Shown here piece after piece: positions 1-4,961 of a stretch of 5,509 bases of DNA; within the stretch, counting starts at the first letter, position 1, and every line of letters begins with the position of its first letter. A program made the translations under genes and the position numbers. The notes beneath the pieces were generated by a model. The model searched no databases. It saw nothing but the letters and a program-made list of their open reading frames with translations, and was not told the origin of the DNA. Location: contig JASGCH010000105.1 of NCBI GenBank assembly GCA_030054245.1, positions 1 through 5,509 on the forward strand, read 5' to 3'. The DNA comes from Gammaproteobacteria bacterium (GTDB lineage Bacteria; Pseudomonadota; Gammaproteobacteria; Burkholderiales; Burkholderiaceae_C).

Positions 1-5
1 TATTA

Positions 6-755
6 TTACATATCTTTGTCTTCACATTCCATTTTACGTTTCTTCATAGGGATGTAGTAAAACCAAGGGACGCTAATCACCAAAAATAATACCAACCCCC
101 AAAATGAAATAAGTTTGTATAAGAGGGTAAGTTTCTTTAAATATATTAACCAGATGAGTAAAATGATAGCCGGCAAAGCACATCCGATAAAGCCTTTGGC
201 TAAGACACCTAAGGCGGCACTCAGATAAGTCAGAAGTAATATCCATCGGTAGTTTTTCTTGGTTTCGATCAGGCAAACGGTATGATACCCGGACAGAATG
301 GTGATACTTATCAAGCAAGCGACCAACAAGTCTAAGTTGGCAAATTGCGAGGCACCAAAGTAAAATGTCTGACTCGCTAGAATCAAGACGCTGTATTTGG
401 CTAAATGGGCTGTGGTATGGGTCATTAGGAATCTAAAAAAAACCAACACCAGAATCCCAGAAGCCAGTAGGGGAGCCAAGCGTAAAGCCCAATAGTTTGC
501 CCCCATAAGAGCGTAACCTAAGGTCGTAATCCAATAAAATAAAGGGGGTTTATGAAAATAGGGTAACCCATTGAGGGTAGGAATGAGTAGATCCTGATTG
601 AGATACATTTCCCACGCTATGCCGGTATAGCGTCCTTCATCGGGTAACGCCATTGGGCGCCAGCCCGCCGTAAAGCTGAGCCAGAGCACGATCACCAGCA
701 AAAACCAGAAATTTGGCACATTCAAAAGTTTGTCAAGAAATTTTGGAGCGGGCAT
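6..755 (-). CDS. ArnT/FlmK-like lipid-linked sugar transferase, N-terminal half (truncated, possibly a pseudogene)
   Basis: Membrane glycosyltransferase of the GT83/PMT superfamily (ArnT, FlmK and relatives), which moves a sugar from undecaprenyl phosphate to lipid A or another acceptor on the periplasmic side. Seen: a hydrophobic segment at residues 16-31, then LPDEGRY (37-43), which holds the acidic pair typical of the first periplasmic loop, then HKPPLFYW (68-75), and several further hydrophobic segments to about residue 235. Full-length relatives have about 500-600 residues; this ORF has 249. After VPWFYY, where relatives continue into the next conserved loop, it ends in a short, highly charged tail (KKRKMECEDKDM) and a TAA stop. 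The other two frames across the tail show no family-like continuation, so a truncation or rearrangement junction is likelier than a simple frameshift. The start ATG at 755 fits the family N-terminus but has no clear ribosome binding site. It is transcribed away from the GT2 gene. The family assignment is secure; the function of this fragment is doubtful. Confidence 0.8.
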   Translation of the reverse strand: MPAPKFLDKLLNVPNFWFLLVIVLWLSFTAGWRPMALPDEGRYTGIAWEMYLNQDLLIPTLNGLPYFHKPPLFYWITTLGYALMGANYWALRLAPLLASGILVLVFFRFLMTHTTAHLAKYSVLILASQTFYFGASQFANLDLLVACLISITILSGYHTVCLIETKKNYRWILLLTYLSAALGVLAKGFIGCALPAIILLIWLIYLKKLTLLYKLISFWGLVLFLVISVPWFYYIPMKKRKMECEDKDM

Positions 756-769
756 AGGCTGAAAAGATT

Positions 770-797
770 AAAAAACCGAGACCTTGTATAGGCTCGG
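770..797 (-). terminator. Intrinsic terminator-like hairpin just upstream of the ArnT-like gene
   Basis: Read on the minus strand: CCGAG, CC, a 7-nt loop, GG, one unpaired T, CTCGG, followed directly by six T. This has the form of a rho-independent terminator. It points the same way as the ArnT-like gene and ends only about 14 nt before its ATG, so it would stop transcripts arriving from the repeat cluster to the right, or act as an attenuator. No gene lies upstream on this strand within the window. Confidence 0.5.
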
Positions 798-812
798 ACG
801 AGTTAGCAAATG

Positions 813-932
813 ATAAGGCTTCGCTCTGTGCCATCAGCCGAATGGATGTAAGCATTCATCCGGGGTGAACCGCATAAGGCACTAGGTTGACAGTGCCGTT
901 GGCGGTAAAACCGATGGCGTAAAGGTCTCTTA
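813..932 (-). repeat. Diverged copy of the TAAGACTG repeat family
   Basis: The right part (873-932) matches the family's A terminus in degraded form: CATAAGGCACTAGGTTGACAG against the consensus CATAACGCAGTAATTTGACA, then CCGATGGCG, then GGTCTCTTA at the outer end. The left end, TAAGGCTTCGC at 813, is only loosely family-like. The middle contains a small dyad (GGATG/CATCC, 844-861). The outer ends are approximate. This is the oldest-looking copy in the window. Confidence 0.5.
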
Positions 933-940
933 GATGGAAA

Positions 941-1094
941 TAAGATGGTGCGTATCGCATAACGCAGTAATTTGACAACCGAGGCACCAGCCGATGGTAC
1001 AAGTTTTTTTAGTACATTCAGTAGGTTGCATTCTGCTAAGCCTTGCACTTTGGTAGCTCGTCGAGCGGCACCAGCCGTTGGTACAACAGTCTTA
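941..1094. repeat. Composite of two repeat termini in the same direction
   Basis: Begins with TAAGATGGTGC. An A terminus follows (CATAACGCAGTAATTTGACA at 958-977, then GGCACCAGCCGATGGTAC to about 1003). After a T-rich stretch and about 30 nt of other sequence comes a B terminus (CCTTGCACTTTGGTAGCTCG from about 1041, GGCACCAGCCGTTGGTAC, and ACAACAGTCTTA ending at 1094). A normal copy has A and B facing outward at opposite ends; here both face right, so this is either a nested insertion or a rearranged pair. No protein is encoded. The open minus-strand frame across it is a by-product of the repeat. Confidence 0.65.
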
Positions 1095-1132
1095 TATCTG
1101 TTATGGGGGAGCTTAGCGGATGGGTGAATAAG

Positions 1133-1358
1133 AAGACTGTTGCACAATCTACTACACTATCAAATGACTGCGTTATGTATGTGCTTCAGTTCGTTGCGCT
1201 ATCCATGGCGCTTCCGCTCCCAGTCTAGCATATACTCAATATGCGAGACTGGGAGCGCCCACCATGATCATCTTCGGAAATAAGCTGGTTGCGCGCCACT
1301 CAAGCCTTGTACTTTGGTAGCTTGTGGAGCGGCACCAGCCGATGGTGCAACGGTCTTA
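1133..1358 (+). mobile_element. MITE-like element, long form with central hairpin (copy 1)
   Basis: About 226 bp with imperfect inverted ends: AAGACTGTTGCAC at the left and GTGCAACGGTCTT at the right, 12 of 13 positions pairing. The left arm is the A terminus (TCAAATGACTGCGTTATG, 1160-1177); the right arm is the B terminus (CCTTGTACTTTGGTAGC, then GGCACCAGCCGATGGTGC). Between them lie GTTCGTTGCGCTATCCAT, the long stem-loop at 1215-1257, and CACCATGATCATCTTCGG. The right end is flanked by TA and the left by GA. There is no coding capacity beyond chance ORFs, so mobility would depend on a transposase supplied elsewhere. The ends and TA flanks suggest an IS630/Tc1-mariner type enzyme; that is inference. 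Confidence 0.8.
1215..1257. repeat. Central stem-loop of copy 1
   Basis: Left arm 1215-1233 and right arm 1239-1257 pair at 18 of 19 positions; the only mismatch is A1227 against G1245. The loop is ACTCA (1234-1238). Not followed by a T run, so not a standard intrinsic terminator. The homologous hairpin at 5069-5109 has different but still paired bases in the stem. Confidence 0.9.
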
Positions 1359-1376
1359 ATCCTATTATAATCAAAC

Positions 1377-1531
1377 TAAGACTGTCGTATAACCTCGATT
1401 GACCGAGTTGTCCTCATGACAAGGCGGAGCAAAGCGCGCCAGCGCTATGGTATCAATGAACGGGTGAGCAGCGACCTAACGCATTCATTTGACAGTGTAA
1501 CCGCGATGAAACCAAGAGAGTAACAGTCTTA
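1377..1531 (-). mobile_element. MITE-like element, diverged medium form
   Basis: About 155 bp bounded by TAAGACTGT and ACAGTCTTA, a perfect 9-bp inverted pair including TA on both sides. The right half contains a degraded A terminus (CTAACGCATTCATTTGACAG, 1476-1495). The interior is otherwise poorly conserved. It starts 18 nt after the preceding copy and ends 42 nt before the GT2 start codon, so it sits where that gene's promoter would be expected. Confidence 0.65.
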
Positions 1532-1557
1532 AACTGAGCACCCTTAGTTTGTTTTGC

Positions 1558-1563
1558 TATATT
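1558..1563 (+). promoter_or_regulatory. Possible -10 box for the GT2 gene
   Basis: TATATT lies 10 nt before the ATG at 1574, in the only non-repeat DNA upstream of the gene. Candidate -35 hexamers at 17-18 bp spacing match the consensus at only three of six bases. If real, the transcript would begin within a few bases of the start codon and be almost leaderless, which would agree with the missing Shine-Dalgarno sequence. Confidence 0.25.
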
Positions 1564-1573
1564 CGGATTTATT

Positions 1574-2539
1574 ATGTCGAGATCAGAGTCTCTTTTATTA
1601 ACTTGTATCATTCCCGCTTATAACGAAGAAGGACACATAGTCGAGTTTTTAAAGCAGTTGAGAAAAGCTGTAGATTTATTGACGAATCATTCCGAAATTA
1701 TCGTTATCAATGATGGTAGCAACGATTCGACTGGATTGTTAATAGAACAAGTCGCTCCTCAACTGAAATTAAGATACCTACAATTTTCACGAAATTTTGG
1801 CAAAGAGGCCGCCATTTCGGCAGGTATAGATGTGGCTAAAGGTAATGCCGTGGTGATTATGGATTCTGATTTTCAGCATCCCCTCAACTTGTTGCCATCC
1901 TTAGTGGCTAAATGGCGCGAGGGTTATGACATGGTTTATACCGTTATAGCTTCGAGGACAAATGAAAATTTATTGAAACGCTGGGGAACCAAAGGCTTTT
2001 ATTGGATCCTCAATAAGTCTAGTCGTATTCCTATTCCAAGCAATGCGGGTGACTTTCGCCTTATGGATGAAAAAGTGGTCAAGGCTTTACGCCAGATGAC
2101 TGAAAAAGTTCGGTTTATGAAAGGATTGTATGCTTGGGTGGGTTATAAATCGATTGGTATAGGATATATGCCAGATAAAAGAACCACTGGTAAGTCTTCA
2201 TATAGTTTGTACCGGTTGTTTATTCTGGCGTTAGATGGAATTACCAGCTTTAGTTCTATTCCATTGCGCGTTTGGACTTGGTTTGGTTCGTTTTTGGCAT
2301 TGACTTCGATTATTTATGGATTATATATCATCGTTGTCACTTGGATCGCTGGCAATGGATTGCCAGGTTGGCCGACATTGGCGGCAGGCATGATGTTACT
2401 TGCTGGGGTACAGTTGATATCCATTGGTGTTTTAGGCGAGTATTTGGGTAGAATTTATGACGAAGTCAAGAGAAGACCTTTGTATATTATCGCTGACGAG
2501 CTTGACTACTCAGATGAGAATGAGGTACAACAGTCGTAA
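1574..2539 (+). CDS. Polyisoprenyl-phosphate glycosyltransferase, GT2 family (ArnC/GtrB/FlmF2-like)
   Basis: Inner-membrane enzyme that transfers a nucleotide-activated sugar to undecaprenyl phosphate on the cytoplasmic face. Seen: GT-A nucleotide-binding motifs PAYNEE (residues 14-19), INDGSNDST (45-53) and the metal-binding MDSDFQHP (96-103); SRNFGKEAAISAG (72-84), typical of the DPM1/GtrB/ArnC branch; KRTTGKSSYS in the acceptor region; then two membrane segments at about 230-258 and 266-288, followed by EYLGRIYDEVKRRP. The length of 321 residues is normal and the gene appears intact. The start is supported by family alignment although no ribosome binding site is visible. The last codons (GAG GTA CAA CAG TCG TAA) include a 12-base match to the repeat terminus, so the final few residues may derive from repeat DNA. 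Neighbouring GtrA, deacetylase and ArnT-like genes suggest that it starts an amino-sugar lipid A pathway. The exact sugar cannot be read from sequence. Confidence 0.92.
   Translation: MSRSESLLLTCIIPAYNEEGHIVEFLKQLRKAVDLLTNHSEIIVINDGSNDSTGLLIEQVAPQLKLRYLQFSRNFGKEAAISAGIDVAKGNAVVIMDSDFQHPLNLLPSLVAKWREGYDMVYTVIASRTNENLLKRWGTKGFYWILNKSSRIPIPSNAGDFRLMDEKVVKALRQMTEKVRFMKGLYAWVGYKSIGIGYMPDKRTTGKSSYSLYRLFILALDGITSFSSIPLRVWTWFGSFLALTSIIYGLYIIVVTWIAGNGLPGWPTLAAGMMLLAGVQLISIGVLGEYLGRIYDEVKRRPLYIIADELDYSDENEVQQS
2524..2539 (+). repeat. Repeat-end remnant at the GT2 stop codon
   Basis: GGTACAACAGTC (2524-2535) is identical to 1080-1091, the outer end of a B terminus; the following GTAA replaces the usual TTA. 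It encodes the last residues (V-Q-Q-S) and stop of the GT2 protein. The match is short, so chance is possible. Confidence 0.4.
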
Positions 2540-2582
2540 ATTTCATAAATTTTGCTAGAGACGCATCTTTGCATTGTAATGA

Positions 2583-2779
2583 TAAGACTGTTGCACCGAC
2601 GGCTGGTGGCGCTCGGTGAGTTGTCATAATTACAAGGCTTCCGCGTACGCCCCCCAGCGGAATTTACTGGGGTGATCATGCTGGGAGCTGAAGCGCAATG
2701 GATAGCGCAACGAACTGGGACCCGTACATAACGCAGTAATTTGACAACCGCGGCACCAACCGATGGTGCAACAGTCTTA
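2583..2779 (-). mobile_element. MITE-like element with perfect 15-bp inverted ends, hairpin lost (copy 2)
   Basis: TAAGACTGTTGCACC (2583-2597) and GGTGCAACAGTCTTA (2765-2779) are exact reverse complements, and partial pairing continues inward. The left arm is a B terminus (CTCGGTGAGTTGTCATAATT, then ACAAGGCTT) and the right arm is an A terminus (CATAACGCAGTAATTTGACA, 2727-2746). The interior shares GGATAGCGCAACGAACTG with the long copies but keeps only one arm of the central hairpin (CTGGGAGC). In its place is a smaller dyad, CCCCAG/CTGGGG, around 2651-2676. TA lies at both ends. It fills most of the gap between the GT2 and GtrA genes. Confidence 0.85.
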
Positions 2780-2814
2780 GGATGGTAACTTGCGGAGATG
2801 GTGCGAGAGTATTA

Positions 2815-3213
2815 ATGGATAAAAATTTAGGGATGCAACATTTTATACGGTTTGTTATCTTTGGGATGGTCGGGATCTCGGCTATGACCATTCATTTGGG
2901 GGTGGTATGGTTCATGGTGAATGGGCTAAGTATGTTGCCAGAGCGTGCCAATCTGTTGGGTTTTTTGGTGGCTTTTGGGGTGAGCTTTAGCGGACATTAT
3001 TACATTACCTTTCGTAATTCCTCAGAAACTGTGGTGTTTGCAGTTCTGAAATTTTTTGCAGTGGCTGTAGTTGGTTTCCTTATCAATTCACTACTTTATA
3101 ACTGGTTATTAACATTTAGAGTTCATTATTTACTCACCTTAGGGGGCGTCTTAATCTTTGTCGCCTTGATCACCTTTTTATTGAGCAAGTGGTGGGTTTT
3201 TCGTGCCCATTGA
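2815..3213 (+). CDS. GtrA-family small membrane protein, putative lipid-linked sugar flippase
   Basis: GtrA/DPMS-type protein of 132 residues, the usual size. Four membrane segments are visible at about residues 10-34, 45-66, 76-99 and 106-123. The family signatures are FIRFVIFGMVGI near the N-terminus, GFLVAFGVSFSGHYYITFR in the second segment, and FLLSKWWVFR at the C-terminus. In O-antigen glucosylation systems GtrA is thought to flip undecaprenyl-phosphate-sugar made by a GtrB-type GT2 enzyme, and here the GT2 gene lies directly upstream. I chose the ATG at 2815, which has a weak purine-rich GAGAG just before it. An in-frame ATG at 2782 would begin 3 nt after the repeat and add 11 uncharacteristic residues; an ATG at 2833 is also possible. 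The gap to the GT2 gene is filled by a repeat, so the two genes may not share one uninterrupted transcript. Confidence 0.88.
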   Translation: MDKNLGMQHFIRFVIFGMVGISAMTIHLGVVWFMVNGLSMLPERANLLGFLVAFGVSFSGHYYITFRNSSETVVFAVLKFFAVAVVGFLINSLLYNWLLTFRVHYLLTLGGVLIFVALITFLLSKWWVFRAH

Positions 3214-3216
3214 GGT

Positions 3217-3235
3217 GTCTTACTAGAGGTAAGAC
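3217..3235. repeat. Small stem-loop after the GtrA gene made from repeat ends
   Basis: GTCTTAC (3217-3223) pairs perfectly with GTAAGAC (3229-3235) around a TAGAG loop. The arms are the outermost bases of the repeat family facing each other, as if two copies had met end to end. It begins 4 nt after the GtrA stop codon. No T run follows, so terminator function is uncertain. Confidence 0.6.
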
Positions 3236-3242
3236 TATTATA

Positions 3243-3275
3243 AGACTATTGCACCAGCCGATGGTGCAATAGTCT
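3243..3275. repeat. Minimal palindromic form of the repeat family
   Basis: AGACTATTGCACCA (3243-3256) pairs over all 14 positions with TGGTGCAATAGTCT (3262-3275) around the loop GCCGA. It corresponds to the two outer ends of the element joined through one shared subterminal hairpin, with everything internal missing. It carries ACTATTG in place of the usual ACTGTTG, with the matching change on the other arm, so pairing is kept. TAAGACTATT also occurs just upstream at 3231-3240. Confidence 0.85.
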
Positions 3276-3288
3276 ATGCTCACCAAGC

Positions 3289-3302
3289 TTGTGCAATAGC
3301 CT
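3289..3302 (+). repeat. Fragment of a repeat end upstream of the deacetylase gene
   Basis: TTGTGCAATAGCCT resembles the right arm of the adjacent palindrome (TGGTGCAATAGTCT), with 12 of 14 positions alike. It includes a TTG in frame with the deacetylase, but starting there would add 17 residues derived from repeat DNA, so that start is not used. Confidence 0.5.
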
Positions 3303-3339
3303 TGTCTTGATATTAATATTTTATGCACGCATTGTGTAC

Positions 3340-4158
3340 ATGGATCATTTGATGGAACTGAAATATTTAACGATTTGTGCAGATGACTACGCCATGTCGC
3401 CAACCATTGATGCCGCCATCGTAGATTTGCTCGCCCAAAAAAGGTTGCAAGCGGTGAGTTGTATGACTAATTTACCACTTTGGAAGAGTTCTGGTGTACG
3501 GTTATTGGGTTTTTTACCTGAGATTGAACTAGGGCTACATTTGAATTTAACCCATTCAATGAATGCTCCCAATGGTTCTTTAATCAAGTTACTGTTGCGT
3601 AGCTATACACATACATTGGCGACTGCAACAATTAGCAGATTGATCAACCAACAACTGGATGCTTTCGAAGATACCGTCGGACAAAGTCCATCCTACATAG
3701 ATGGGCATCAACATATTCATCAATTTCCGGTGATTCGTACCGAATTGTTGCGTATTTTGCTAAAGAGATACAGTGGTAATTTACCTTGGTTAAGAAATAC
3801 GCGTGCTCGGGTTATGCACAACCCCAAACAAGGGTTGATAGTATGGTTGGGAAATAAAGAATTGGTAAGAATGGCCACTCAACAAGGTTTTGTATGCAAC
3901 AGTCGTTTGCTGGGGAGCTATCCTTTTGGTATTTCAAAACAAGCTTATCGATACTTTATGTTTCAGAGTTTGGCTAGTGCTTGCTCTGGCGATTTGTTGA
4001 TGTGTCATCCGGCAAACGCACCTGAAGAAGGGGATAGGATTAGTTTTGCCAGGCAACAAGAATATGAATTTTTAGCATCCAATGAGTTTGTAGAGTCTTT
4101 GGAAAAAAACGCGATTACCCTCATGCCTTTATTAAAGGGCATTCAGCGTACTAGCTAG
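3340..4158 (+). CDS. YdjC/ChbG/HpnK-family carbohydrate deacetylase (NaxD-like)
   Basis: Metal-dependent N-deacetylase family acting on acetylated amino sugars. Family members deacetylate chitooligosaccharides (ChbG), hopanoid glucosamine intermediates (HpnK) or undecaprenyl-phosphate-GalNAc (NaxD of Francisella). Seen, numbered from the ATG at 3340 (272 residues, normal length): TICADDYAMSP (11-21) with the conserved Asp pair, GLHLNLTH (65-72) with a likely metal-ligand His67, IDGHQHIHQFP (120-130) with the second His cluster, and LLMCHPA (219-225) near the C-terminus. All expected catalytic and metal-binding positions appear present. ATG 3340 or ATG 3352 could be the start; neither has a clear ribosome binding site. 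The frame remains open back to a TTG at 3289 inside repeat DNA. Placed after GT2 and GtrA genes, it is best read as the deacetylation step for a lipid-linked amino sugar; the substrate is inferred. Confidence 0.88.
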   Translation: MDHLMELKYLTICADDYAMSPTIDAAIVDLLAQKRLQAVSCMTNLPLWKSSGVRLLGFLPEIELGLHLNLTHSMNAPNGSLIKLLLRSYTHTLATATISRLINQQLDAFEDTVGQSPSYIDGHQHIHQFPVIRTELLRILLKRYSGNLPWLRNTRARVMHNPKQGLIVWLGNKELVRMATQQGFVCNSRLLGSYPFGISKQAYRYFMFQSLASACSGDLLMCHPANAPEEGDRISFARQQEYEFLASNEFVESLEKNAITLMPLLKGIQRTS

Positions 4159-4180
4159 CGCATTAGAAGGTTACACGATC

Positions 4181-4261
4181 AAGACTATTGCACCATCGGC
4201 TGGTGTCGCGACTGCACTACCCAATGACTGCGGTAGGTGCTTTAGTTACGCAACAGTCTTA
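4181..4261 (+). mobile_element. Short deletion form of the repeat between convergent genes
   Basis: 81 bp bounded by AAGACTATTGC and GCAACAGTCTTA, with 10 of the 11 inner positions pairing. It keeps the A terminus (CACCATCGGCTGGTG hairpin, then CCCAATGACTGCGG) and lacks nearly all of the interior and the B arm. It occupies almost the whole gap between the deacetylase and rpiA, and its last three bases are the reverse complement of the rpiA stop codon. The hairpins could serve both converging transcripts as a weak terminator; no T run is present. Confidence 0.75.
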
Positions 4262-4948
4262 GGTCTCGAATAGATAAGTTTTTACCCCTTGTCCTTGTGC
4301 ATGGGCGATGAGGGCAATATGTGCTGATTGGCGTGCAAATAGACCTACAGTCAACACTCCGACCCAAGCGCTAATCTCTGCTTCAAGGGATTGGGGGCAA
4401 TCGACAGATATTCCAGATACATCCATGATGTACATACCATTATCGGTGCTAAATGGGGTACTGCCGAGCGGGTCCATGCGTAGTTTGGGACACCACCCCC
4501 GGTCTATACATTGTTGCATGATAAACCGATGTGCCTTAGGTAAAACCTCTATAGGGATCGGGAATTTCCCTAGTTTGGGCACCATTTTGCTCTCGTCTGC
4601 AATACAGATAAATTGATCGCTGTGGGCGGCGACTAATTTTTCTTGAGTTAGTGCTCCGCCCCCTCCTTTAACCATGTTACCCTTTGGGTCGATTTCATCT
4701 GCACCGTCTATATAAACCTCTAAGCGGCCAACAATATCCTCAACATGGATTAGGCGGATGCCCAAGTCTAAGAGACATTGGGCCGTTCTATGGGAAGTGG
4801 CTACTGCACCTAGTGGTGGTCGTTTTGCCAGTGCATGGATAAAACACTCTACGGTGGATCCTGACCCAACACCAATAACTCTATTCGTCGGTACATATTC
4901 GAGTGCGGCCTGAGCAACTTGCTCTTTAAGTTCTTGTAGTTTAGACAT
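4259..4948 (-). CDS. rpiA: Ribose-5-phosphate isomerase A
   Basis: Cytoplasmic enzyme of the non-oxidative pentose phosphate pathway; interconverts ribose 5-phosphate and ribulose 5-phosphate. The 229-residue protein is slightly longer than the roughly 220 residues of E. coli RpiA. Seen: the phosphate-binding loop GVGSGST (26-32), DGADE with Asp81 and Asp84, KGGGGALTQEK with Lys94 and the catalytic base Glu103, and Lys121 in ADESKMV, all at the same numbers as in the E. coli enzyme. Further family blocks are LGKFPIPIEVLP, FSTDNG and GVLTVGLFARQSAHIALI. The enzyme should be active. It starts at the ATG at 4948, and the AT-rich sequence in front contains no Shine-Dalgarno site. The TAA stop is built from the outer bases of the adjacent repeat, so the last residues (after GVKT) may have been altered by that insertion. 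It is convergent with the deacetylase gene and functionally unrelated to it. Confidence 0.96.
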   Translation of the reverse strand: MSKLQELKEQVAQAALEYVPTNRVIGVGSGSTVECFIHALAKRPPLGAVATSHRTAQCLLDLGIRLIHVEDIVGRLEVYIDGADEIDPKGNMVKGGGGALTQEKLVAAHSDQFICIADESKMVPKLGKFPIPIEVLPKAHRFIMQQCIDRGWCPKLRMDPLGSTPFSTDNGMYIMDVSGISVDCPQSLEAEISAWVGVLTVGLFARQSAHIALIAHAQGQGVKTYLFET

Positions 4949-4961
4949 GGTTTAATATAAA

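Noticed and set aside
803..1147. Minus-strand open frame of 114 codons in the repeat nest
   Set aside because: It runs across three repeat segments, and similar peptides would arise from any copy. It has no recognisable domain or ribosome binding site.
1043..1228. Plus-strand open frame of 61 codons
   Set aside because: It lies entirely within two repeat copies and ends in the central hairpin; it is a chance frame.
1215..1257. Central hairpins as rho-independent terminators
   Set aside because: Both long stem-loops (here and 5069-5109) lack a downstream T run on either strand.
1366..1371. TATAAT between two repeat copies as a promoter for the GT2 gene
   Set aside because: No reasonable -35 box lies at 16-18 bp, and another repeat copy lies between it and the gene.
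756..1573. CRISPR array
   Set aside because: The repeated units are inverted, of variable length and unevenly spaced. There are no regular direct repeats with unique spacers and no cas genes.
2676..2891. Minus-strand open frame overlapping the GtrA start
   Set aside because: Half of it is antisense to the conserved GtrA N-terminus and half is repeat DNA.
3289..3339. Longer deacetylase with a TTG start at 3289
   Set aside because: The added 17 residues come from a repeat fragment and AT-rich leader. The family alignment begins at about the ATG at 3340 or 3352.
4308..4616. Plus-strand open frame of 102 codons inside rpiA
   Set aside because: It is antisense to well-conserved RpiA motifs, and the protein has no recognisable features.
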